Assembly: GCA_002254385.1 (NCBI GenBank)
Contig: NJDO01000020.1
Coordinates: forward strand, 1-19,502
Origin: Thermoplasmatales archaeon ex4484_6
GTDB lineage: Archaea > Thermoplasmatota > Penumbrarchaeia > Penumbrarchaeales > Penumbrarchaeaceae
Reading direction: 5' to 3'
Length of the DNA: 19,502 bases
A model generated the notes under the pieces. The model had not been told where the DNA came from. It did no database searches and saw nothing but the letters and a program-made list of their open reading frames with translations. Of the stretch, positions 8,163 to 15,211 are shown one piece after another; positions within the stretch are counted from its first letter, which is position 1; every line of letters begins with the position of its first letter. The translations under genes and the position numbers were made by a program.

Positions 8163-8170
8163 TTTATAAT
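8163..8170 (+). promoter_or_regulatory. TATA box of the 79-aa protein gene
   Basis: TTTATAAT matches the archaeal consensus. A start about 26 nt downstream (near 8193) leaves a leader of about 50 nt to the ATG at 8246, or about 8 nt to the in-frame ATG at 8201. Confidence 0.6.
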
Positions 8171-8245
8171 CAACTGCTGTCCATGGGCCCTGTGCCGTCG
8201 ATGTCCGTTGCCGGCGGCGAAAACAGAAAAACGGAGTTGAAAGAA

Positions 8246-8485
8246 ATGACAACAGAAACGAAACTTATGGGATTCGTCAGGCGCTCCAAGAACGGGGGCG
8301 CGCTGAAACTGAGCGTGAGTCAGAACGCATTCGAGAGCGCGGAGAGGTACGTCACCTCGGACGGGACCGAATACGTGGGAATGATAATCAACCTCAACAG
8401 GTTGAGGAACCTCCTGAACGGTGAACAGGAGGTGACGGCGATCAGCCAGATCGTCGAGGGTCCGGCAGCAGAGGAAGCTTCCTGA
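8246..8485 (+). CDS. Small soluble protein of unknown function (79 aa)
   Basis: I do not recognise this protein. From the ATG at 8246 it begins MTTETKLMGFVRRSKNGG. It is rich in beta-type stretches (ALKLSV, EYVGMIINL, EVTAISQIV), with a KNGGAL...SVSQNAF segment and a short acidic end. It has no signal peptide, membrane helix or cysteine, so it should be cytoplasmic. The basic N-terminus and small beta fold would suit a nucleic-acid- or subunit-binding protein, but that is only a guess. The start is chosen because GGAG at 8233-8236 lies 9 nt upstream; in-frame ATGs at 8183 and 8201 would add 21 or 15 residues of low-complexity sequence. It stands alone, with its own TATA box and a GC-rich hairpin just after the stop. 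Confidence 0.7.
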   Translation: MTTETKLMGFVRRSKNGGALKLSVSQNAFESAERYVTSDGTEYVGMIINLNRLRNLLNGEQEVTAISQIVEGPAAEEAS

Positions 8486-8498
8486 AGCTGTCATCCCA

Positions 8499-8523
8499 CG
8501 GGCGGGGCCCCCCTCCCCGCCCG
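8499..8523 (+). terminator. GC-rich hairpin after the 79-aa gene
   Basis: CGGGCGGGG (8499-8507) and CCCCGCCCG (8515-8523) form a perfect 9-bp stem with a 7-nt C-rich loop, 14 nt after the stop. It is followed by CATTTATAA rather than a clean U-run. It lies between convergent genes, where a transcription block would be useful. The next bases double as a possible TATA box. Confidence 0.5.
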
Positions 8524-8524
8524 C

Positions 8525-8533
8525 ATTTATAAC
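8525..8533 (+). promoter_or_regulatory. Possible TATA box facing the ATPase 3' end
   Basis: ATTTATAAC with AGGAG at 8557-8561 and an ATG at 8565, a spacing that would fit a short leader. If real, it drives the 28-codon frame below or an RNA antisense to the end of the ATPase gene. Confidence 0.3.
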
Positions 8534-8564
8534 CTATCTTGACAGGTTCTTGAAATAGGAGAAT

Positions 8565-8651
8565 ATGGATCCTTCATTATCGGAATGGTTCATTGAATCC
8601 GATCTTGTTTGCAGATATCCTACAACAATGAAAGCAGAATTGTTGGGATAG
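8565..8651 (+). CDS. Candidate 28-aa microprotein
   Basis: The ATG at 8565 opens a frame of 28 codons ending at a TAG (MDPSLSEWFIESDL...). TATA-like ATTTATAAC lies 32 nt upstream, and AGGAG 3 nt upstream, closer than ideal. No family is recognised, and the frame is short enough to occur by chance. It lies just outside the 3' end of the convergent ATPase gene. Confidence 0.2.
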   Translation: MDPSLSEWFIESDLVCRYPTTMKAELLG

Positions 8652-8666
8652 TTCGTATGATCTTTC

Positions 8667-10061
8667 TCATTTCGATTTCACCTTTCCTGAATATGCTTCA
8701 AACATTACCTCGAGGTCTTCCATTGACCAACCGGTAATATTGTATTCATCAATCAATCTAGAGGCAGCGGGAGTGAAGCCGTTTCTTGAAATGATCATGA
8801 ACTCCTTCCGGAATCCCTTTGTTTTCTCTATGAAAGCTGCCTTTTCCATGAGATTCTCAACATCCCTGTAATTTGCAGGGCTCCTTTTCCATTTCACCTC
8901 GCAGGCGAACATCCTGGAAGATGTTTCATCAACTCCCACAATATCGATCTCCTTGTCCTTGAACCACCACCGCCCAATCCTGTATTCGGGGTATCTGTCA
9001 ATGAGGAGAGGAGTGATGATCCCCTCCACGACCTTTCCCAGGTATGCCGGATATTCTCTCTCCAGCAGCTTCTTCAGGAGATCCTTTCTTCCCGTTTCTA
9101 TCAGATCCTCGTTGGGAAAGACGAATTTGAACCAGAATCTGAAATAATTGTCCCAGATCTCGTATATCCCCTTCCTCGAACTCCCTTTCTTGGTTACGGG
9201 CGTCTTTCTGACGATGATATTCAGATCCCTTAGAATGGCCAGGTACTTACTGGTAACTTCTCTCCCCAGTCCGGTCCGGTTCATTATCTCCGGAAATGTG
9301 GAGGCACCGGCGGCAATGGCTTCCAGTATGGAATGGTAATATCTGGGTTCGCGAACCTCCTCCCTGAGGATGTACATCGCGTCCGAATACAGCAGCTCAC
9401 TCTTCTCGAAGAAATTCATTATCCCCTCGCTGAATCCGTTTCTGAATTCGGTCAAGTAAGCAGGCGTGCCCCCCGCAGCCCCGTAGATCTTGATCATTTC
9501 TTCGAATTTCAATCGAGGAAAGAATTCTTCTGCCTGGATGAAGGACATGGGTTCCATTTTCAGCTGTTTTGTTCTTCGTCCGTAAAGTGCTGCCTTTCTG
9601 TTGAAGAGATACTGCTCCATCATCGACATCGAGGAGCCGCAGAATATCAACTTCACCCGTGTTCTGCTCAATCTGTGATCCCACCATTCCTGGAATGTAC
9701 TTGGTATCGATGGGTCCGATTCCACCATGTAGGGGAATTCGTCAAAGACTATTGTGAGGTTCCCGTGGGATGCAATATGATCAAGTGCTTCATCCCAGCT
9801 CTTCAAACCGTACTTTCCGATCATGTCGTCATTCAGGACGCCAGAGAGTTTCATCGAAAATCTCTTGAGCTGATCCTTGGGAGATTCCTGGCGTCCCACA
9901 AAATACATGCCTTCCTTGACAGCCCGGATTAGCATCTCCGTCTTCCCGATCCTCCTCCTTCCATGGACTATTACGAATTCGGCGATGGGCGATCTGATCA
10001 CCTTATTCATGAAGGCAATCTCGTTATCCCTGTCAATGAAGTGGGTATCTTTAGTATACAC
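8667..10061 (-). CDS. Archaeal AAA+ ATPase with winged helix and DUF234 nuclease-like domain
   Basis: Protein of 464 aa with the layout of archaeal ATPase_2 (PF01637) plus DUF234 (PF03008). Walker A is HGRRRIGKT (33-41), Walker B LTIVFDEFPY (102-111), a sensor strand LIFCGSS (138-144), and an arginine-finger candidate YGRRT (160-164). A winged-helix segment follows (about 245-290, FPEIMNRTGLGREVTSKYL). The C-terminus has E346, then EID with D373 and EVK with E388/K390, the spacing of a PD-(D/E)xK nuclease core; activity is not shown. The family is widespread, multi-copy and mobile-like in archaea, with poorly known function. The start is GTG at 10061, followed closely by the family-typical FIDRD; no Shine-Dalgarno is seen, and the TATA spacing suggests a leaderless message. 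The gene is AT-richer than its neighbours, which suggests transfer. Confidence 0.85.
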   Translation of the reverse strand: MYTKDTHFIDRDNEIAFMNKVIRSPIAEFVIVHGRRRIGKTEMLIRAVKEGMYFVGRQESPKDQLKRFSMKLSGVLNDDMIGKYGLKSWDEALDHIASHGNLTIVFDEFPYMVESDPSIPSTFQEWWDHRLSRTRVKLIFCGSSMSMMEQYLFNRKAALYGRRTKQLKMEPMSFIQAEEFFPRLKFEEMIKIYGAAGGTPAYLTEFRNGFSEGIMNFFEKSELLYSDAMYILREEVREPRYYHSILEAIAAGASTFPEIMNRTGLGREVTSKYLAILRDLNIIVRKTPVTKKGSSRKGIYEIWDNYFRFWFKFVFPNEDLIETGRKDLLKKLLEREYPAYLGKVVEGIITPLLIDRYPEYRIGRWWFKDKEIDIVGVDETSSRMFACEVKWKRSPANYRDVENLMEKAAFIEKTKGFRKEFMIISRNGFTPAASRLIDEYNITGWSMEDLEVMFEAYSGKVKSK

Positions 10062-10087
10062 AAGAGTAGACTACTTTCATGTATACT
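10053..10087. promoter_or_regulatory. 35-bp near-perfect palindrome over the ATPase start codon
   Basis: The outer arms AGTATACA / TGTATACT and the core AGTAG-A-CTACT are symmetrical about position 10070; only three base pairs of the 17-bp arm fail to match. It covers the GTG start codon and the expected transcription start, just downstream of the TATA region, which is the usual place for an archaeal repressor operator. The encoded protein has a winged helix, so autoregulation is a reasonable guess. Confidence 0.6.
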
Positions 10088-10099
10088 TAATATTTTTTT
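10087..10099 (-). promoter_or_regulatory. TATA region of the ATPase gene
   Basis: On the minus strand AAAAAAATATTAA. A start about 27 nt downstream falls near 10065, within a few nucleotides of the GTG at 10061, so the message is probably leaderless. Confidence 0.45.
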
Positions 10100-10147
10100 C
10101 TCCATTACATCTATTGGTTATCATTCATGAAGGAGCCCGGACAGGTT

Positions 10148-13100
10148 TCAATCGAAGAGCCTGTCGAGAAGGTCCATCTCATCGCTTTCAAGCTTCCCCC
10201 TGTCCTCTTCCTCCTCCGTCGGTGGAGCTTCCGATCCCGCACCAGCCTCCTCCTCCCCGGGGCCGCCGTCGGCAGCCTGTTCGGGCTCCGCCGCCTTCTC
10301 CTCCTTCCCCGACATCTCCTCTTCCAGGGTGGGCCCCTGGGCTGCCGCGAGCTCCTCTCTCCATTTCCCGATCTCCTCTTCGGAAGGCTCCTGGTCGTAG
10401 AGCTCCCTGTAGGTCCTTATCCTCTCGGCAATTGGATCCGCCTCCTTTCTTCTCCTGGAGGTGAACCTGTACGTCATTATGCCCAGGAATACTATCAGCG
10501 CTATGATGATGAGCAGTATGAGGAGGAAAACGGGTATTATGAGAGGTTCGGGAAGTGATGACAGGAACGGGAGCACGTCCTTTATGTTCTGGGTGAGGGG
10601 GGATCCTCCCTCTTCCTGGGGTGCATCCTTCACCGTGATGGTTATCCTTTCCACCACGGTCTCTGTCTCACCGTCCTCGGAAACGGCCATTATCGTGAAG
10701 GTGTATTCGCGTTTCGGCGTCTTTTCCTCCGGTGCCACAACTATCTTGAAGGCTTCCCCGATCTCCTCGCTGAGTCCCTTTGACGACTGGATGTTCAGGG
10801 TGATCGAAGACTCTCCCGTGCTCTCGAAGTATATCCATCCCGCCTCCTCGGGTTCTCCCTCGAGCACCAGTGTCACGTTGTCCTCGAGTGTTCCAAGGTT
10901 GACAGCCGCTCCCTCGAGCGGCCCCGTGATGGAGAATCCCTTCCCCCTGTACGCGGTGTGGGACGCTGGTATGTCGATCCGTATGTTGTAATCAGATATC
11001 TTCAGGTAGGATGTCCTGACCCGGGAGTAGTTCCCGTTCCCCCATGCCATCACCTGAAGGCTGTAGGTGCCTATACCAAGAGCCAGGTTCGACACATCGA
11101 ACGATGTGGTCCCCCCCATGTCCGTCCATTCCATCACGTCCCCCGTCATGTATCCCGTCCCGATCCGGAGGAAGTAGGTTGCGGAAGGCAGGTCGGTCGT
11201 GTTCCATGAGATGGTGACATTTGGGCTTGCGGTGAAGAACGGTCCGAACGGCGGGACCATTTCGGGGGGCCTGTTCCCCTGATCGACTATCTGGAACGGA
11301 TGGTCCGTCACATCCTCTCCACCGATCCTGTCGGATACCCTGATCCTCAGGGTGTAGTGACCCGGCTCCAGTGCCTCGCTGTCTGGAAGGTCGAAGAAGG
11401 TGTTCTCACCGACGGATATCCAGTCGAACCACTGGAGGTTGTTCTTCAGCACCATCACCCAGTAGTAGAGCGTGTCTCCGTCCTCGTCGAAGGCATCGTC
11501 CCACCAGAAATGGGGTGTGGGGGAGTTCACGACATCGGGCCATGCATCCCCCCGGAACACCGGTCTGTAGTTGTCGGGCACATCGACATTGATGCGGAAA
11601 CCTCTCGATTCCACGACGTTCCCGACCATGTCCGAGGCCCTCCACCGTATTCTGGAATAAACGCCCTCATCCGGGAATGTCAGGGTGACCCATGCCCTGT
11701 ATGTCCCGTTGTCGAGTTCGATGTAACCGTCCGGCTCCATCCATTCAGAGAAATCGTCGGACGTGGTCTTGTAGGAATACCGGATGGAAGAGGGATCCAC
11801 TCCGGTGAAATCCACGTTGGTGGAACCCTCGTTGTTGTCCCTTACGGTTATCGAGCAGTTCACGTCGGGGTAGATGAGGGTCAGGTTCTCGAGGGGGCGG
11901 GCGTTCTCGAAATAGGGGGCGTCAGGGTCCAGCCACAGGTTGATGGGTTCCGTCACGTAGGGGCCGTTCCCCACCCGGTCGAAAGCGGAGAACTTCAGGT
12001 AATTGTCCTTCCCCGGATACATGGGCACCACCGCCCTTGCCTCGACCGTATCATTGTCGATGATCGTGATATCCGTCATCCGCACTCCCTTGTCGAAATG
12101 TTCCAGGCCCTGGACGGAGGAATTGTAGAATATCCGGTGTATGTTCACGCCGGCCCCGCCCAGATCGGTGACGAGGATCCTGCATTTCACCCTGTCCGAG
12201 GCATTCCAGACCTGCGGTTCGGGTCCGAGGATCTCCACATGCGGCATGGTATCGTCTATCACGGGTCCCGGCAGGAGCGGGGATCTGACGATCGCGGCAT
12301 CCGATTCGTCGGCCACCTCTACACGCCAGTGGAAGCTTCCTTCCTCGGGTACGGTGAGGTTCACCCGGTACGGGACGCCGTCCATGTAGTAGATGTCCCT
12401 CTCTCCCCTCAGTTTTTCCATCACGATCGGTTCGGGAAACAGGGGGTCGGTTCCGGCCCCGTCCCTGAAGAGCTGTATTCTGGGGAATCCCTGACGGGGT
12501 TCGTCATTGTCCCAGTCCTGGTATGTCATGTTGAACGTGAATACCGTGGAGGTGGATCCGACAACGGGATCGAAATCGGACTCCCCGAAAAATGACAGGT
12601 CGTATATGGCAGGGAGATTCACCGAACCTTCCATGGTCCTCGAGTGACGCGCAACGAAGAGAGACCTTGCGACCCCGTCCCCCTTCTTGAAATACCCCCA
12701 GTATGCACAGATCACCCGTCCGTTGGAAGCATATGCCCCCACCGGAGCTTCCTGGTCGTTCCTGTCCTCGGAGAACCTGTCCGAATCGTCCACCCTGAGC
12801 ATTCCACCGAAGGTGGACCCCGAGTCGGTCGAGTTGATGAAGTAGATATCCTTTTCCTGGGAGGGGTTGCCGAAATTGTTCGTGTATTCCACCTGCCGCT
12901 CCCAGGTGACGAGCAGCTTTCCCGAATCCATTGTGGAGATGTAGGGGTTCATGTCCTGTGCATCCGCGGGAGGATCGATGAGCCTCGTGTCCGGCGTGAA
13001 GTTCCCGCCCCCGTCAGTGCTTCTCACGAACCAGATCTCGCTCTTGCCGGATCTCATATCGTTCCATGCGAGATACAGGGTCCCCGAATCATCGACGGCC

Positions 13101-13990
13101 GGGAATACCATGTCCCTGACGTTCCCCTCAACCAGGTCATCCGTGAATTCCCTTTCAGGGGAGAAGGTGGCCCCGCCGTCTTCCGAGATGGCGATGTAGG
13201 GTTTCACGCCGTATGTGTGGTCCCTGTCATCGTGCCACGTGACATAGACCCTGTCCCCGTACATCACACATCTGGGGTTCTTTATGTGTATGTTGCTGTT
13301 GTACATGTCATCGGTATCCACTCTCAGAACGGGTGACCATGTCTCTCCATTATTGTCGGTATATGACGACCACACGTTCTTCTTGGAGCCCACCTCCCTC
13401 TCGTCGAGCCATACCACGAAGACCCTTCCGTCATCGTTGACGGCAACATCGGGATAGTAGGCATCCTGGGTCCTGTCGGGAGGTACGGGAGATACCCGGA
13501 CGGATCGCCCGAAGTGGACTCCGTCCTCCGCCACGGACAGCCTTATCTGGATCGGGTGGTGGAATGCAGCCTCCTCGTTGTATTCCCTGTAATCGGTCCA
13601 TACGACGTAAACGGTCCCGTCCGGTCCGATGTCCATGTGAGGTCTGACCTTGAATTCCATGAAGTAATTGTCGTTGGATTCGTTCCCGTCCCTCAGTACG
13701 TCATCCGCCCTGATGGGTTCGGACCATGTAAGGCCGTCGTCGTCGGAATAGACGATATAGGCTCCGTAATAGAAGGTGGGGTTCCCCTCGTAGAGAATGT
13801 ATATCCTCCCATCGGGAGCGACCTCCATATCCCGGGGCTCGTGGGAGCTTCCCGAATAGCCCGTGCCCAGGATATTGACGGATGCCGAGAAGATGGGGGC
13901 GCCTCCATCCACCTCTCTTAACAACACGGGAATGGTCGTGAGGATGAGCAGCGTTGTTATCAGAACTACCTGCGTTCTCATTGCTTTCAT
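10148..13990 (-). CDS. Exported beta-propeller/Ig-repeat surface protein, membrane anchored
   Basis: Protein of 1280 aa from the ATG at 13990, chosen because AGGGGG (13999-14004) lies 8 nt upstream and the signal peptide (MKAMRTQVVLITTLLIL) follows; the frame is open 26 codons further. The first 450 or so residues hold repeated Asp-box motifs of sialidase/BNR propellers (DDGLTWS, DNGETWS, EDGGATFS, TDGGGNFT, TDSGSTFG), each followed by a beta strand. Several Ig/PKD/fibronectin-like modules follow (about 450-1040; 'DEDGDTLYYWVM', 'NRPPEMVPPFGP'), then a cadherin-like stretch, one membrane helix (about 1148-1175, LIIPVFLLILLIIIALIVFL), RRRK stop-transfer residues and a Glu-rich cytoplasmic tail of about 105 residues. 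Asp-boxes alone do not prove sialidase activity and no catalytic set is evident, so I call it a propeller adhesin or binding protein. Unlike the two other surface proteins here, its tail has no zinc ribbon. Confidence 0.85.
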   Translation of the reverse strand: MKAMRTQVVLITTLLILTTIPVLLREVDGGAPIFSASVNILGTGYSGSSHEPRDMEVAPDGRIYILYEGNPTFYYGAYIVYSDDDGLTWSEPIRADDVLRDGNESNDNYFMEFKVRPHMDIGPDGTVYVVWTDYREYNEEAAFHHPIQIRLSVAEDGVHFGRSVRVSPVPPDRTQDAYYPDVAVNDDGRVFVVWLDEREVGSKKNVWSSYTDNNGETWSPVLRVDTDDMYNSNIHIKNPRCVMYGDRVYVTWHDDRDHTYGVKPYIAISEDGGATFSPEREFTDDLVEGNVRDMVFPAVDDSGTLYLAWNDMRSGKSEIWFVRSTDGGGNFTPDTRLIDPPADAQDMNPYISTMDSGKLLVTWERQVEYTNNFGNPSQEKDIYFINSTDSGSTFGGMLRVDDSDRFSEDRNDQEAPVGAYASNGRVICAYWGYFKKGDGVARSLFVARHSRTMEGSVNLPAIYDLSFFGESDFDPVVGSTSTVFTFNMTYQDWDNDEPRQGFPRIQLFRDGAGTDPLFPEPIVMEKLRGERDIYYMDGVPYRVNLTVPEEGSFHWRVEVADESDAAIVRSPLLPGPVIDDTMPHVEILGPEPQVWNASDRVKCRILVTDLGGAGVNIHRIFYNSSVQGLEHFDKGVRMTDITIIDNDTVEARAVVPMYPGKDNYLKFSAFDRVGNGPYVTEPINLWLDPDAPYFENARPLENLTLIYPDVNCSITVRDNNEGSTNVDFTGVDPSSIRYSYKTTSDDFSEWMEPDGYIELDNGTYRAWVTLTFPDEGVYSRIRWRASDMVGNVVESRGFRINVDVPDNYRPVFRGDAWPDVVNSPTPHFWWDDAFDEDGDTLYYWVMVLKNNLQWFDWISVGENTFFDLPDSEALEPGHYTLRIRVSDRIGGEDVTDHPFQIVDQGNRPPEMVPPFGPFFTASPNVTISWNTTDLPSATYFLRIGTGYMTGDVMEWTDMGGTTSFDVSNLALGIGTYSLQVMAWGNGNYSRVRTSYLKISDYNIRIDIPASHTAYRGKGFSITGPLEGAAVNLGTLEDNVTLVLEGEPEEAGWIYFESTGESSITLNIQSSKGLSEEIGEAFKIVVAPEEKTPKREYTFTIMAVSEDGETETVVERITITVKDAPQEEGGSPLTQNIKDVLPFLSSLPEPLIIPVFLLILLIIIALIVFLGIMTYRFTSRRRKEADPIAERIRTYRELYDQEPSEEEIGKWREELAAAQGPTLEEEMSGKEEKAAEPEQAADGGPGEEEAGAGSEAPPTEEEEDRGKLESDEMDLLDRLFD

Positions 13991-13998
13991 GATACATG

Positions 13999-14004
13999 CC
14001 CCCT
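13999..14004 (-). promoter_or_regulatory. Shine-Dalgarno of the propeller protein
   Basis: AGGGGG on the minus strand, 8 nt before the ATG at 13990. It favours MKAMRTQ over the ATG at 14068, which would lie upstream of the predicted transcript start. Confidence 0.65.
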
Positions 14005-14048
14005 GAAGAGGATCCACTGGCGGGACGCTTCTCTGATGGATTCTTCGA

Positions 14049-14060
14049 TATATATATACA
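14049..14060 (-). promoter_or_regulatory. TATA box of the propeller protein gene
   Basis: An alternating TGTATATATATA run on the minus strand in GC-rich DNA. A start about 26 nt downstream (near 14028) leaves a leader of roughly 40 nt, so this gene probably has its own promoter although it follows the operon upstream by only 100 nt. Confidence 0.6.
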
Positions 14061-14090
14061 ATGTTCATGAGGGGGTGTTCCCGTGCCGCG

Positions 14091-14480
14091 TCATCCGGCG
14101 ATGGCGAAAAGACCCGAGGCCAACGATATCAAACCGGCGGCAAGCACGAGAAGAAGGGCGACCTTCCTGAAGGCCCCCTCCCCCACCATCGACGAGACAC
14201 GCTCCCCTGCAAGAATCCCGACAGCAAGGGGCGGGAGGAGAAGCGTGGACAGGAGAAGGATCTCCGGGGTCAGGATCCCCGACACGGAGAATACCAGGAA
14301 CGTCACAACGTTCGGAAGCATGAACAGCGATAGAAGAGGTAAGGCGACCAGGGCGGACCCGAAACCCGCGAGACCCTGGACGAATCCCGAGACCATGATT
14401 ATCGAGAGGACAGCGATGATGACCAGCGGGTCCTTGCCCCCGGAATCCCCTGATGCTAGAAAATCGTATTGCCCCCTCAC
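14091..14480 (-). CDS. Short TauE/SafE-like membrane protein, apparently internally deleted
   Basis: The product is 129 aa with about four hydrophobic segments. The first part, GFVQGLAGFGSALVALPLL, matches the N-terminal repeat of the TauE/SafE (DUF81) anion exporters. The second, GILTPEILLLSTLLLPPLAVGILAG...FRKVALLLVL, resembles the end of the C-terminal repeat. Full family members have about 250 aa and eight helices, so roughly the middle half is missing, joined in frame. It could be a remnant or a half-size form acting as an oligomer; I cannot tell which from sequence alone. The GTG start at 14480 overlaps the stop of the phosphodiesterase gene (GTGA), so it is coupled to the operon. Family substrates are sulfite, sulfoacetate or other organosulfonates; the substrate here is unknown. 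Confidence 0.65.
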   Translation of the reverse strand: MRGQYDFLASGDSGGKDPLVIIAVLSIIMVSGFVQGLAGFGSALVALPLLSLFMLPNVVTFLVFSVSGILTPEILLLSTLLLPPLAVGILAGERVSSMVGEGAFRKVALLLVLAAGLISLASGLFAIAG

Positions 14481-15190
14481 GGGTCCGAACCGTGAAGGGA
14501 TATCATCTCAAGGGCGGTATCGGGCAAGTCGGTTATAAGCCCGTCCACACCCATTCTCAGACATCTCCCCATCTCCTCCCTCGTGTTGGGGGTCCATACG
14601 TTGACCCTCAACCCGAGGTCATGACATGTCCGGACGAAATCCGGTTCGAGATGGAGATGGTTCGGATGAACGGCCGCGCATCCGAGCTCCACCGCGAACT
14701 CCTCCGCTCCATGGGGAATTCCGTCGATGAGAACCGCTGCGGGAATGCCCGTCCCGAGCTCCGAGAAATCCTTCAGCTCCACCGGAGAGAAGGATGAGAC
14801 CAGAAGGGCCTCCCTCTTCCAGGCACCTTTGTCAATGTAGGACACGAGCAGTTCGGCCGCGGGGCCCGACGTATCCCTGCCCTTCAGCTCAACGTTGAGA
14901 TCGCAGGCTCCGCCGAATACATCGAGAACCTCCGTGAGGAGAGGGATCCTCTCGCCCTTTCCCGCATCGAGCTTCATCAGCTCCCCCGTCTCCATCCCGG
15001 AGACCCTGCCGGAGCCGTTCGTCGTCCTGTCAACGGTCTCATCATGCATTACCACCAGCTCACCATCCCTCGCAAGGTGAACGTCCAGCTCCAGCATATG
15101 ACAGCCAAGCTCAACGGCCCTCCGGAAGGATCTCATGGTGTTCTCGGGTTCATATCCGGCGGCACCCCTGTGCCCTATGACAAGGACCAT
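14477..15190 (-). CDS. Glycerophosphodiester phosphodiesterase
   Basis: Enzyme of 237 aa in the GDPD (UgpQ-type) family, which splits glycerophosphodiesters from lipid head-group turnover into glycerol phosphate and an alcohol. The TIM-barrel active-site residues are all visible: HRG (7-9), PENT (15-18), ELDVH with E34 and D36, the general acid/base HD (49-50), and ELK (101-103); the end shows VNVWTPN and ITDLPD. There is no signal peptide, so the protein acts in the cytoplasm. It starts 21 nt after the dehydrogenase gene and its stop overlaps the TauE-like start, so it is part of the operon. Only a weak AAGG lies just before the ATG. Archaeal lipids use glycerol-1-phosphate, so the in vivo substrate may differ from the bacterial one. 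Confidence 0.92.
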   Translation of the reverse strand: MVLVIGHRGAAGYEPENTMRSFRRAVELGCHMLELDVHLARDGELVVMHDETVDRTTNGSGRVSGMETGELMKLDAGKGERIPLLTEVLDVFGGACDLNVELKGRDTSGPAAELLVSYIDKGAWKREALLVSSFSPVELKDFSELGTGIPAAVLIDGIPHGAEEFAVELGCAAVHPNHLHLEPDFVRTCHDLGLRVNVWTPNTREEMGRCLRMGVDGLITDLPDTALEMISLHGSDP

Positions 15191-15211
15191 GTCCTTGTAT
15201 CGGGCGGGCTC

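Noticed and set aside
10148..11600. Sialidase enzyme annotation for the propeller protein
   Set aside because: Asp-boxes are structural and occur in many non-enzymatic propellers; the arginine triad and nucleophile of sialidases could not be identified.
11300..12595. 431-codon open frame on the plus strand
   Set aside because: It lies wholly antisense to the propeller protein, is rich in His, Val and Gly as reverse-strand frames of GC-rich genes are, and shows no recognisable domain or start signal.
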